The notes under the pieces: model-generated
The model's input: only the letters and a program-made list of their open reading frames with translations
The model's database searches: none
What the model was told of the DNA's origin: nothing
Made by a program: the position numbers and the translations under genes
Origin: JABDIP01 sp965250245
Lineage (GTDB): Bacteria; Pseudomonadota; Alphaproteobacteria; DSM-16000; Inquilinaceae
Assembly: GCA_965250245.1 (NCBI GenBank)
Contig: OZ252296.1
Span: forward strand, 868,001 to 932,000
Direction of reading: 5' to 3'
DNA length: 64,000 nt
Shown here: positions 1-8,140 of the stretch, piece after piece
Layout: each line of letters opens with the position of its first letter
Numbering within the stretch: the stretch's first letter is position 1

Positions 1-1632
1 GCCCATGGCGACGTCCCGGGCGACTTTCTCCGGGGCGCGCTCGGCCGGCGAGCCATAGCCGCCGCCGCCCGGGGTCTCCAGCCGCACGGCCTGGCCTTGC
101 TTCAACCCGATGCCCAGCATCTTCGAGGCCAGAGGCGGTCGATGCCATCCATCCGCCTGTTCATAGGCGAACGCGTTCAGGGCGGCCGGTTCGCCGCCTG
201 CCACGCCGCGCGGCGCGAACCGCCCGCGCTCGCCGAACAGGAATCCCTGGGCGCCATTCTCCTCCAGCACCTCGATTTCGTAGAGCGCGCCCAGGCCGCC
301 GCGATGGGCGCCGGCACCGGCGCTGTCGGGCCGCAGGGCCCATTGCCGGAACATCACCGGATAGGCAGCCTCCAGGATTTCCAGGGGCGGGATGGTGGCG
401 GTGGAGATCGGTGCGTTGCCGTGGTTCAGCCCGTCGCCTTCCGGCGTGCCGCCATGGCCGCCACCATAGAAAGAGAACATGACCCAGGGGCGCCCGTCCG
501 ACCGCTTGCCGGCCAGGGACAGCGCGTTGATCGTGCCATAGGCGTTGGCGACCACCCGCTCGGGCGCCGCCTTGGCCATGGCGGAGAAGATCACGTCGAT
601 CATCCGCAGGATGGTCTCGGTATAGCCGCCGACCGGAGCCGGGAACTCCGCCGCCAGGAGCGAGCCGTCGGGGATGTGCACGTCGATCGGGCGCATCACT
701 CCGGCATTCGCCGGCAGGACGGGGAAGATGTGCTTGATCGCCACATAGGCCGTCGCCACGGCGGTCGGCCGGGCGATGTTCACCGGCCCGGCGCAGCGGT
801 CGGCCGTGCCTGCGAAATCCAGCGACATGCGGTCACCGGCGATCTCCAGCGCGACGCGGATTGGCAGCGCTTCGTCGGTGATCCCGTCATTGTCGAGGAA
901 GTCTTCCGCCTCCCAGCGGCCATCCGGCAGCGCGGTCAGCTCCGACCGAGTCAGCGCCTCCGCCCGGTCCTGCAGGGCGTCGAGAGCGGTCTGCACCGTC
1001 TCGGCGCCGTAGTCGTCGAGCAGCGCGTCCAGGCGCTTCACGCCAAGATCGAGCGCGCCGAGCTGGCCGTTCAAATCCCCCATGGCCGATTGCGGCAGTC
1101 GGGTGTTGCGCCGAAGGATATCGACGATGTCCCGATTCACCGTACCGGCCCGAACCAGTTTTACCGGCGGCAGGACGAAGGCCTCCTGAAAGGCGTCGGT
1201 GGCCGCCGGATTGTAGTTGCCGGGCACGGCGCCGCCGACATCGTGCCAGTGGCCGACGGAGGCAAGGTAGCAGAACAGCGCGCCATCCCGGAAATAGGGC
1301 CGCACCAGGCGCATGTCGCTCAGATGCGTGCCGCCGAGATGGGCGTCGTTGAAGATGTAGACGTCCCCGTCGGCCAGATCGCCATCGGCCGCCGCCTTGT
1401 CGATCACCGCCTTCACGGCGAAGGCCATCACCCCGACGAAGATCGGCAACCCGCTCTTGCCCTGCACCAGCGTGTCGCCGGTTTCGGCGTGATAGAGCCC
1501 GTGGGAGGCGTCATGGGCTTCCGCGATGATCGGGTTGAAGGCGGCGCGGAACAGGGTCGCGTCCATCTCGTCGGCGATCTGCTCCATCCGGCCGGCGAGC
1601 ACCGCCAGGGTGACCGGGTCGATCGCGCTCAT
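1..1632 (-). CDS. hyuB: Hydantoinase B / oxoprolinase-type subunit (HyuB), partial
   Basis: An open frame of 544 codons runs leftward off the window edge without a stop, so the 3' end is missing. The protein begins MSAIDPVTLAVLAGRMEQIA. It contains family features such as the AEAHDASHGLY and FNDAHLGGTHLSD stretches and, near the cut, the glycine-rich GGGGYGSPAERAPEKVARDV segment typical of HyuB C-termini. HyuB pairs with HyuA as an ATP-dependent hydantoinase/oxoprolinase or acetone-carboxylase-like cytosolic enzyme. HyuA is expected just beyond the left edge. The ATG overlaps the stop of the upstream NTF2-like gene (ATGA), so the two are co-translated. The substrate cannot be read from sequence. 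Confidence 0.9.
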   Translation of the reverse strand, partial: MSAIDPVTLAVLAGRMEQIADEMDATLFRAAFNPIIAEAHDASHGLYHAETGDTLVQGKSGLPIFVGVMAFAVKAVIDKAAADGDLADGDVYIFNDAHLGGTHLSDMRLVRPYFRDGALFCYLASVGHWHDVGGAVPGNYNPAATDAFQEAFVLPPVKLVRAGTVNRDIVDILRRNTRLPQSAMGDLNGQLGALDLGVKRLDALLDDYGAETVQTALDALQDRAEALTRSELTALPDGRWEAEDFLDNDGITDEALPIRVALEIAGDRMSLDFAGTADRCAGPVNIARPTAVATAYVAIKHIFPVLPANAGVMRPIDVHIPDGSLLAAEFPAPVGGYTETILRMIDVIFSAMAKAAPERVVANAYGTINALSLAGKRSDGRPWVMFSFYGGGHGGTPEGDGLNHGNAPISTATIPPLEILEAAYPVMFRQWALRPDSAGAGAHRGGLGALYEIEVLEENGAQGFLFGERGRFAPRGVAGGEPAALNAFAYEQADGWHRPPLASKMLGIGLKQGQAVRLETPGGGGYGSPAERAPEKVARDVAMG

Positions 1633-2036
1633 GCCGTGGCTCGCGTTTCGGCGAGGTCGTTCCAGACCTCCTGCCTGACGATCAGGCCGTCGGCGATCTC
1701 GAACCGATCGATGAAGCGGATGCCATCGAATGCCTGTCCGTCGGGCCATGCGCCCGACAAGGTGCCCCGGCAATAGACCACCGCCGAGGCGTCGCCCTGG
1801 ACGGTCTCGAAGCCCGCATAGGTCTTCTTCACGAACCGATAGCGCGGTGCTGCCCAGGCGATCAGCTCAGACAGCTCGGTCATTCGCACACCGCCCGGGA
1901 AGGTCATGGAGAATCCGTTGCCCAGCAGGCTGCCCGCGGCGTCGAGGTCACGGGCTTCCATGGCGGTCAGGAAGGTGCGGACCACGTCTTCCGGGGCGGG
2001 CCCCTCGTTCGATGCCGGCGCTTCGTGCGTCGTCAT
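1629..2036 (-). CDS. NTF2-like / SnoaL-fold small protein
   Basis: A 135-residue protein starting MTTHEAPASNEG. The ATG at 2036 is chosen because GGGGGAGA lies just upstream; an in-frame longer start would run through the promoter. The pattern (VVRTFLTAMEARDLDAAGSLL, then FPGGVRMTELSEL and an aromatic-rich strand region ending in RQEVWNDLAE) is that of cone-fold NTF2-like/SnoaL proteins. These act as small isomerases, cyclases or ligand-binding partners. It is first in a leftward operon with hyuB and divergent from the GntR regulator at 2221. It may bind or pre-process the HyuB substrate, but no activity can be assigned. Confidence 0.75.
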   Translation of the reverse strand: MTTHEAPASNEGPAPEDVVRTFLTAMEARDLDAAGSLLGNGFSMTFPGGVRMTELSELIAWAAPRYRFVKKTYAGFETVQGDASAVVYCRGTLSGAWPDGQAFDGIRFIDRFEIADGLIVRQEVWNDLAETRATA

Positions 2037-2094
2037 GGATATCTCCCCCGCGCCACCGTAACGATCGGCATCACACCGCGCACCTCCCCACAGC

Positions 2095-2112
2095 TGTATT
2101 TTCTGTAATACA
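2095..2112. promoter_or_regulatory. Candidate GntR operator (TGTATT-N6-AATACA)
   Basis: A perfect 6-bp inverted repeat with a 6-base spacer lies in the 184-bp divergent space between the NTF2-like/hyuB operon and the GntR/UTRA regulator. Position and symmetry fit a dimeric regulator controlling both directions. Assignment to the neighbouring GntR protein is inference. The rest of the 2037-2220 interval shows nothing else I can support. Confidence 0.45.
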
Positions 2113-2220
2113 AATATCGGCCCCTGAAAAGACCAGGCTGCTGATCGGAATTGAAGACCCATTCTTGCTTTTCGGCGGGCCGCCGCTAAGCTTCGTGCAG
2201 GGGAGAACGGGAGCGCAAGG

Positions 2221-3021
2221 GTGCAGGAGAACGGACGGGCAGCCCTTCCCGACGGCGGAAAGGCCCGCAGGGTCTATCTGCTGCTGCGGGACGAGATCGC
2301 CAACAGCCTCCATGGCGCACGGGCCCAATTGCCGGGCGAGCAGCGCCTGGCGGAGAGTTTCGGCGTCTCCCGCGTGACCGTCCGTCGGGCGTTGCGCGCC
2401 CTGGAAACCGACGGCCTGATCGAGCGGCGCGCGGGCAGCGGCACCTTCGTGCGCCGGGGCGATGGGGACGACGGCGCCATCGCGGTCGACATGACCACGC
2501 TGATCCCGCAACTGGTGGAGATCGGCAGCACGACCACCGCCCGCCTCCTCTCGTTCACATATGGGCCCGCCCCCGATGCCGTGGCGCGCGCCATGGCGTT
2601 GCCGAAGGGCGTGCGGGTCCAGACCGCCATCCGCGTGCGCAGCGCCGGCGGAACGCCCTTCTCCCACCTGACCACCCATGTGCCGGAGGAGATCGCCAGC
2701 ACCTACAGCGAGGGCGACCTGGCCACCACGCCGCTCTTCCGCCTTTTGGAACGCAGCGGCGTCCGGGTCGAGGAGGCCCGGCAATCGGTCAGCGCGACCC
2801 TGGCCTCGCCCGATGTGGCCGAGGCGCTCAACGTGTCCGTGGGCTCGGCCCTGTTGTCCTTGCGCCGGGTGGTGAAGGACGCGGCCGGTCGTGGGGTGGA
2901 ACACCTGTCCGCCCTGTATCGGCCGGACATGTTCCGGCTGGAAATGTCGTTGGCGCGGGTCGGCAAAGGCGGCGCGCGCCACTGGGAGCCGGTGATCGGC
3001 GATGTGCGGGAGGCCGGGTGA
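2221..3021 (+). CDS. GntR family transcriptional regulator with UTRA ligand domain (HutC type)
   Basis: A 266-residue protein from a GTG start preceded by a purine-rich stretch (GGGAGCGCAAGG). Residues about 12-75 form the GntR winged helix (LPGEQRLAESFGVSRVTVRR, then LIERRAGSGTFV). About 95-240 is a UTRA effector domain, with the conserved LLSLRRVVKDAAGRGVEHL-type strand near its end. UTRA regulators sense small carboxylate or sugar metabolites and usually repress their own locus. Its TGA overlaps the ATG of the LeuC-like gene, so it is the first gene of the leuC-leuD(-TRAP) transcription unit and divergent to hyuB. The palindrome at 2095-2112 is its likely operator. Confidence 0.88.
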   Translation: MQENGRAALPDGGKARRVYLLLRDEIANSLHGARAQLPGEQRLAESFGVSRVTVRRALRALETDGLIERRAGSGTFVRRGDGDDGAIAVDMTTLIPQLVEIGSTTTARLLSFTYGPAPDAVARAMALPKGVRVQTAIRVRSAGGTPFSHLTTHVPEEIASTYSEGDLATTPLFRLLERSGVRVEEARQSVSATLASPDVAEALNVSVGSALLSLRRVVKDAAGRGVEHLSALYRPDMFRLEMSLARVGKGGARHWEPVIGDVREAG

Positions 3022-4424
3022 TGACCGCGCCGCGCACTCTGCTGGACAAGCTGTGGGATGCCCACGAGGTGCTGCGTCGCGAGGACGGCGCCTCGCTGCT
3101 CTGGGTCGATCGGCATTTCGTGCATGAGGGTTCGCACCATGCCTTCGCAAAACTGGCCGGGCGGGGCTTGGGGCTGGCGGCATCGGAGCTGACCTTCGGC
3201 GTCGTCGATCACTACGCGCCGACGCGCGACCGGGACCGCATCCGCGATGCCCGTGTCCGGGGTATGATCGAGACTCTCGAGGAAAACGCCGCCGCGCACG
3301 GCGTCCGGCTGTTCGGGTTGCGCGACCCGCGCCAGGGGATCGTCCACGTCCTCGGGCCGGAGCAGGGGCTGACCCTCCCGGGCCTGCTGATCAATTGTGG
3401 CGACAGCCACACCTCGACCCATGGAGCCTTCGGGGCCTTGGCTTTCGGCATCGGCGCAACCGATGTGGCCCATGTGCTGGCGACCCAGACGATTTGGCAG
3501 AAGCGTCCCGGCACGTTGCGGATCACCGTGACCGGCCGGCTTGGCCGGGCGGTGACCGCCAAGGATCTGGCGCTCAACTGGATCGCGAGGCTCGGCGCGG
3601 ACGGCGCGCGGGGCCATGCCATCGAGTATGCCGGCCCGGCGGTGCGGGCCTTGTCCATGGAGGGGCGCATGACGCTGTGCAACCTCTCCATCGAGGGCGG
3701 CGCAAGGCTGGGGCTGGTGGCGCCCGACGAGACCACATTCGCCTACCTCTCTAGGCGTCCGTTCGCGCCTGACGGCGAGACATGGGACCGCGCCGTGGAG
3801 GCGTGGGCCGCATTGCCCAGCGATCCCGATGCCGCCTTTCACCGGGAGACGACGATCGACGCGGCCCAGATCGCACCGACCGTGACCTGGGGCACCAGCC
3901 CGGAAGAGGCCCTGCCGATCAGCGCCAGCCTGCCAGACCCGGAGCGGCTGTCGGCGGGGCGCATCGAACGGGCACGGGAGGCGCTGGACTATATGGGGCT
4001 GACGCCCGGCCGCCCGTTGGAGGGCACGCCGGTCGACCAGGTCTTCATCGGCTCCTGCACCAATGGCCGGATCGAGGATTTGCGTCTGGCCGCGGCCGTG
4101 CTGAAGGGCCGCCGGGCCCGTGTGCCCGGCCTGGTCTCCCCCGGCTCCAGCCTCGTGAAGCGGCAAGCCGAGGAGGAAGGGCTCGACCGCATCTTCACCG
4201 AGGCCGGGCTGGATTGGGTCGCTTCCGGATGTTCCATGTGCGTTGCCATGAACGGTGACCATGTGGAAGCGGGCAAGCGGTGCGCCTCTTCCACGAACCG
4301 GAATTTCAGGGGACGGCAGGGGCGTGGCGCGCGCACCCATCTGATGAGCCCCGCCATGGTCGCCGCCGCGGCGGTGACGGGCACGCTGACCGATGTCCGA
4401 CCACTGCTGGAGGGGCGCGCCTGA
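3021..4424 (+). CDS. leuC: LeuC-type hydro-lyase large subunit (isopropylmalate isomerase family)
   Basis: A 467-residue aconitase-superfamily large subunit. The three [4Fe-4S] ligand cysteines are present: one in FIGSCTNGRIEDL and two in SGCSMCVAMNGD. The substrate-loop region SSTNRNFRGRQGRGARTHL is also intact. The ATG at 3021 overlaps the upstream TGA; a GTG one codon earlier is possible. LeuC dehydrates and rehydrates 2- or 3-substituted malates with LeuD. Here it sits with a GntR/UTRA regulator and a TRAP transporter rather than leuA/leuB, which suggests a catabolic paralogue (citraconate, methylmalate or dimethylmalate class) instead of leucine synthesis. A housekeeping role is not excluded. 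Cytosolic, oxygen-sensitive cluster. Confidence 0.9.
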   Translation: MTAPRTLLDKLWDAHEVLRREDGASLLWVDRHFVHEGSHHAFAKLAGRGLGLAASELTFGVVDHYAPTRDRDRIRDARVRGMIETLEENAAAHGVRLFGLRDPRQGIVHVLGPEQGLTLPGLLINCGDSHTSTHGAFGALAFGIGATDVAHVLATQTIWQKRPGTLRITVTGRLGRAVTAKDLALNWIARLGADGARGHAIEYAGPAVRALSMEGRMTLCNLSIEGGARLGLVAPDETTFAYLSRRPFAPDGETWDRAVEAWAALPSDPDAAFHRETTIDAAQIAPTVTWGTSPEEALPISASLPDPERLSAGRIERAREALDYMGLTPGRPLEGTPVDQVFIGSCTNGRIEDLRLAAAVLKGRRARVPGLVSPGSSLVKRQAEEEGLDRIFTEAGLDWVASGCSMCVAMNGDHVEAGKRCASSTNRNFRGRQGRGARTHLMSPAMVAAAAVTGTLTDVRPLLEGRA

Positions 4425-5029
4425 TGGCCGGCTGGACGATCCATGAGGGACAGGCCGTCGCCCTGCCGCTGGAGAGCATCGATACCGATCAGCTCATCCC
4501 CGCGCGGTTCATGGCGGCGCCGCGTGCGGAGGGATATGGGCGGTTTCTGCTGCACGATCTGCGCTTCGACGGCGAGGGTGCCACGGTGCCGGAGATGCCG
4601 CTGAACAGGCATGCCCAGGCCTCGATCCTGGTCGCCCGTCGCAATTTCGGCAGCGGGTCGAGCCGGGAGGCCGCGGTCTACGCCCTGGTCGACCATGGGG
4701 TTCGCGCCGTCATCGCCCCAAGCTTCGGCGACATCTTCGCCGCCAACGCCATCAACAACGGCCTGCTGGCCGCGCAGATGCCGGAAGAAACGGTTGAGAC
4801 GATGATCGCGCAGCTGGGTGCCGGCACGCTGCCCGCGCGCATCGATCTGGAGGCCGCGACGATCTCCATCGGCGGGGCGACCTATCCGTTCGACCTCGAT
4901 CCGGTCTGGCGCGCCAAGCTTATGAAGGGCTGGGACGATATCGACCTGACCGCCAGCCATCTGGACCGCATCGCCGGGTTCCGCGACACACGCCGGAACG
5001 CCCAACCCTGGGCCTGGCCGGCGCAATGA
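4424..5029 (+). CDS. leuD: LeuD-type hydro-lyase small subunit
   Basis: A 201-residue small subunit of the isopropylmalate isomerase family. It shows the swivelling-domain signatures ESIDTDQLIPARFM near residue 20, NFGSGSSREAAVYAL near residue 72 and FGDIFAANAINNGLL near residue 104. Length matches ordinary LeuD. The ATG overlaps the leuC stop (TGATG-type coupling), so the two subunits are made together. No leuB or leuA is adjacent; the next gene is a TRAP binding protein, supporting a role on an imported dicarboxylate or its product. The substrate remains unknown. Confidence 0.9.
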   Translation: MAGWTIHEGQAVALPLESIDTDQLIPARFMAAPRAEGYGRFLLHDLRFDGEGATVPEMPLNRHAQASILVARRNFGSGSSREAAVYALVDHGVRAVIAPSFGDIFAANAINNGLLAAQMPEETVETMIAQLGAGTLPARIDLEAATISIGGATYPFDLDPVWRAKLMKGWDDIDLTASHLDRIAGFRDTRRNAQPWAWPAQ

Positions 5030-5033
5030 TCAA

Positions 5034-5066
5034 GCCGCGTCCGGGGAACCGCATCTCGGGCGCGGC
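5034..5066 (+). terminator. GC-rich stem-loop after leuD
   Basis: GCCGCG (5034-5039) pairs with CGCGGC (5061-5066), extended by further pairs inside, just 5 nt after the leuD stop. There is no U-tract, so it may be a weak terminator or an mRNA-stabilising hairpin between leuCD and the TRAP genes rather than a clean intrinsic terminator. Confidence 0.35.
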
Positions 5067-5132
5067 GACAAAAGGGGGGCTGGGAGGCTCCCACAACAGG
5101 GCGGGGCGGAGGCCCCGGAAAAGGAGAGAAGA

Positions 5133-6143
5133 ATGAAAAACACCGTACTCGGCGGATTGGTCGCCACCGCCACCCTCCTCGGCGCCTCGGCGCAGGCGGA
5201 GGAGGTCGTCACCGCCGTTCACGCCTTTCCCGAGACGCTGATCTACACCCAGTCCTTCCTGCAATTCGTCGATCGGGTGAACACCGCCGGCGAGGGCGTG
5301 GTCCGGATCGAGGTGCGCGGCGGGCCGGAGGCGATCGGCATGTTCCAGCAGCCCGACGCGGTGCGCGACGGCATCGTCGACATGGTGTACACGCCCGGCT
5401 CCTTCTATGGCGGCGCGCTGCCGGAGAAGGACGCCATGGTCGCGTCCAACCTCACCGCCATCGAGGCGCGGGAGAATGGCGGCATCGACCTGATCGACCA
5501 GATCCATCAGGAAAAGATGGGCGTGAAGTATCTCGGCTGGTTCGATTCCGGCGTGACCTACAATCTGTGGACCCGCAACGCGCCGGAATTCGACGCGGAG
5601 GGCCGGCTGGAGGTCGAGGGGCTGAAGCTGCGCGGCAACGCGGTCTACAACGCCTTCTTCACCGAATATCTGGGCGCCCAGGTCATCGACCTGCCCACGA
5701 CGGAGGTCTATTCGGCGCTGGAACGCGGCGTGGTCGATGCGACCGGCTGGACGCAGATCGGCCTGATCGATCTGAAGTGGAACGAATTCCTGAACTACCG
5801 GATCGAGCCGAACTTCTTCTCCACCGATCTTGGCGTGATCGTGAACCTCGACCGCTGGAACGAGCTCAGCGAGGAGGCCAGGGCCATCCTGCAGGAAGCG
5901 GCCATCCAGCATGAGGCGGACAGCGTCGACGCTCTGCGTGCAAAGCGGGACGAGGATTTCGCCGCCCTGGAGGGCATGGGCATGCAGGTCGTGTCCCTGG
6001 AAGGCGAGGCCAGGGCGGAGTATCTGGCGGCCGCCCGCGAGAAGACCTGGGAGCGGATGCGGAACCTGATGGCCGATCATCCGATGGGGACCGAGAACTA
6101 CGACACGCTGATCTCGCTGTTCTACGACCCGGCCCTGGACTGA
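5133..6143 (+). CDS. dctP: TRAP transporter substrate-binding protein (DctP family)
   Basis: A 336-residue periplasmic binding protein with a Sec signal peptide (MKNTVLGGLVATATLLGASAQA, cleavage near residue 22). The start is set by AAGGAGAGAAG just upstream. The canonical DctP segment GLKLRGNAVYNAFFTEYLGA carries the Arg that usually salt-bridges a ligand carboxylate, followed by the ALERGVVDATGWT motif. It delivers an organic acid to the DctQ/DctM membrane pair at 6274-8087. A 61-nt imperfect hairpin separates it from dctQ, fitting the need for more binding protein than permease. The ligand is plausibly the LeuCD or HyuAB substrate (inference). Confidence 0.93.
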   Translation: MKNTVLGGLVATATLLGASAQAEEVVTAVHAFPETLIYTQSFLQFVDRVNTAGEGVVRIEVRGGPEAIGMFQQPDAVRDGIVDMVYTPGSFYGGALPEKDAMVASNLTAIEARENGGIDLIDQIHQEKMGVKYLGWFDSGVTYNLWTRNAPEFDAEGRLEVEGLKLRGNAVYNAFFTEYLGAQVIDLPTTEVYSALERGVVDATGWTQIGLIDLKWNEFLNYRIEPNFFSTDLGVIVNLDRWNELSEEARAILQEAAIQHEADSVDALRAKRDEDFAALEGMGMQVVSLEGEARAEYLAAAREKTWERMRNLMADHPMGTENYDTLISLFYDPALD

Positions 6144-6167
6144 CGGCCGGCACGGCCACGGCCCCGA

Positions 6168-6228
6168 GTGTGATGGTTCCGGAGTTCGGCGCATTCCTAT
6201 GTGCCGGACTTCGGGAGCTGAATCACAC
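6168..6228 (+). repeat. Long imperfect intercistronic hairpin between dctP and dctQ
   Basis: Arms GTGTGAT (6168-6174) and ATCACAC (6222-6228) enclose a second imperfect stem built from the GGAGTTCGGCGCA and TGTGCCGGACTTCGG stretches around a short loop. It lies 25 nt past the dctP stop. The likely role is differential expression (3' protection of dctP mRNA or partial attenuation). It could also be a degenerate copy of a dispersed palindromic repeat. Confidence 0.6.
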
Positions 6229-6273
6229 GAGACGTGGGACACTTAGGGGCCGTGGCTGTCGGGCGGTAGGGCG

Positions 6274-6780
6274 ATGAACCAGGCGATCCGGATCTACACC
6301 GGCCTTCTTTACGGGATGGCCGTGCTGGCGGGCGCGATGCTGGTCTGGCTCATGGTGTCGGTCATCACCTCGGTAGCGATGCGCAATGCCGGCCTGCAGC
6401 CCTTCGCCTGGCTCTTCACCTCCTCGGAATACGCGATGCTCTACATCACCATGCTGGGGGCGCCCTGGCTGGTGCGCGAGAAGGGGCATGTGCATATCGA
6501 GCTGGTCACCGCCGCCCTGCCGACCCGTTTGGCGCGGTGGGTCAGCCGGGCGGTGGCGGCGGGCTGTGTCATCGTTAGCGCCGTGCTGGCCTGGAAGGGC
6601 GCGGATCTGGTCCTCACCAATCTCGAGCGCAACGATTACGACGTGCGCGCCTATTACTTCCCGCGCTGGATCCTCACGATCTCCTTCCCGGTCTGCTTCG
6701 GCCTGATGGCGGTGGAGTTCGGGCGCTTCGTCTTCGGGGACCGCCTGTTGCATTCGGGCGAGGCGGGGATCCACGAGTAA
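6274..6780 (+). CDS. dctQ: TRAP transporter small membrane subunit (DctQ family)
   Basis: A 168-residue integral membrane protein with four predicted helices, the first at about residues 12-34 (LLYGMAVLAGAMLVWLMVSV). It has the DctQ-typical SSEYAMLYITMLGAPWLVRE segment followed by HVHIELV. The small TRAP subunit supports the large DctM carrier in Na+- or H+-driven uptake. Its stop overlaps the ATG of dctM by one base (TAATG). Confidence 0.9.
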   Translation: MNQAIRIYTGLLYGMAVLAGAMLVWLMVSVITSVAMRNAGLQPFAWLFTSSEYAMLYITMLGAPWLVREKGHVHIELVTAALPTRLARWVSRAVAAGCVIVSAVLAWKGADLVLTNLERNDYDVRAYYFPRWILTISFPVCFGLMAVEFGRFVFGDRLLHSGEAGIHE

Positions 6781-8087
6781 TGGCGTGGTACGAGGCGCTG
6801 GCCCTGCTGTTGGGCGCGATTCTGGTGCCGATGGCCCTGGGCATGCCGGTGGCCCTGGCCTTCCTGGCGGCGAACGTGGTCGGCGCCTGGATCTTCATGG
6901 GGGGCGAGCGCGGCGTGTCCGCCCTGCTGAACAACGGGCTTGGCGCCCTGACGAGTTACGCGTTGGTGCCGATCCCGCTCTTCCTGCTGATGGGGGAGAT
7001 CTTCTTCCACACCGGGCTGGGCGCCCGGATGTTCAACGCCATCGACCGGCTGCTCGGCAAGCTGCCGGGGCGGCTCTCCTATGTGACGGTGTTGGGCGGT
7101 ACGGGGTTCTCAACCCTGTCCGGCTCGTCCATGGGTTCGACCGCGCTACTGGGCAGCCTGATGGTGCCGGAGATGATCAAGCGCGGCTACAAGCGTCACA
7201 TGTCGATCGGGCCGATCCTGGGGACCGGGGGGCTGGCGATCATCATCCCGCCCTCGGCCCTGGCGGTGCTGCTGGCGACCCTGGCGAAGATCGATGTCGG
7301 AGCCTTGCTGATCGCCGGGATCGTGCCGGGGTTGATCCTCGCCGGTTTCTACATCGCCACGATCTGGCTGCAGACGCGGATCGATCCCGGCGCGGCTCCG
7401 GCCTACGAGGTGGAGCGGATGAGCCCTGCCATCAAGCTCCTGCTGCTGGCGCGGGACGTGCTGCCGATGGTGGCGGTGATGATCGTGATCGTCGGCATGA
7501 TGGTGGGCGGCATCGTGACCCCATCGGAGGCCGCGGCCTTCGGCGCGCTGGGCGTCCTGATCCTGGCGGCCCTGTTCCGTTGCCTGACCTGGACGGCGGT
7601 GAAGCGCTCCGTCATCGGCGCGCTGCGGGTGACGCTGATGGCCTATCTGATCGTCTTCGGCTCGGCGACCTTCAGCCAGCTCCTCGCCTTCTCGGGCGCG
7701 TCGCGCGGCCTGATCGCCTGGGCGACCGGTTTCGAGCTGGCCCCGATCGCGATGCTGCTGGTGATGTTCGGCGTGCTGCTGCTGCTCGGCATGTTGATGG
7801 AGCAGATCAGCATCATGCTGCTGACCGTGCCGATCTTCTTCCCCTTGGCCGAGAGCCTGGGATTCGATCTGGTCTGGTTCGGGCTGATCATGCTTTTGGC
7901 ACTGGAAATCAGCTTCACCACGCCGCCCTTCGGTCTGTTGCTCTTCGTCATGAAGGGCGTATCCCCGCCGGACACCACGATGCGGGACATCTACGTGTCC
8001 GCCTTCCCCTATATGGGCTGCTCCCTGCTGGTGGTGGGGCTCCTGATCCTCGCGCCGCAACTGGCCCTCTGGCTGCCCGGCCTCTAA
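6780..8087 (+). CDS. dctM: TRAP transporter large permease (DctM family)
   Basis: A 435-residue protein with about 12 hydrophobic segments and the family's reentrant-loop repeats, for example LSGSSMGSTALLGSLMVPEM near residue 113 and IIIPPSALAVLLA near residue 155. The final section EISFTTPPFGLLLFVMKGV is the standard second-loop motif. It forms the transport channel for the acid delivered by the DctP at 5133. Last gene of region A, convergent with the Crp/Fnr gene. Confidence 0.93.
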   Translation: MAWYEALALLLGAILVPMALGMPVALAFLAANVVGAWIFMGGERGVSALLNNGLGALTSYALVPIPLFLLMGEIFFHTGLGARMFNAIDRLLGKLPGRLSYVTVLGGTGFSTLSGSSMGSTALLGSLMVPEMIKRGYKRHMSIGPILGTGGLAIIIPPSALAVLLATLAKIDVGALLIAGIVPGLILAGFYIATIWLQTRIDPGAAPAYEVERMSPAIKLLLLARDVLPMVAVMIVIVGMMVGGIVTPSEAAAFGALGVLILAALFRCLTWTAVKRSVIGALRVTLMAYLIVFGSATFSQLLAFSGASRGLIAWATGFELAPIAMLLVMFGVLLLLGMLMEQISIMLLTVPIFFPLAESLGFDLVWFGLIMLLALEISFTTPPFGLLLFVMKGVSPPDTTMRDIYVSAFPYMGCSLLVVGLLILAPQLALWLPGL

Positions 8088-8109
8088 GGGGGCGTCCGCC
8101 CATTCGGGT

Positions 8110-8127
8110 CCCGGCGGGGCTGCCGGG
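8110..8127. terminator. Hairpin between convergent dctM and fnr-like genes
   Basis: CCCGGC (8110-8115) and GCCGGG (8122-8127) form a 6-bp GC stem with a 6-base loop in the 53-bp gap between two converging genes. A bidirectional terminator is plausible. There is no strong T-tract on either side. Confidence 0.4.
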
Positions 8128-8140
8128 TGTTCGGGAACGA

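Noticed and set aside
97..1776. Long rightward open frame (559 codons) across the hyuB region
   Set aside because: It is antisense to a frame with clear HyuB motifs, and its Arg/Gly/His-rich composition is typical of antisense frames in GC-rich DNA.
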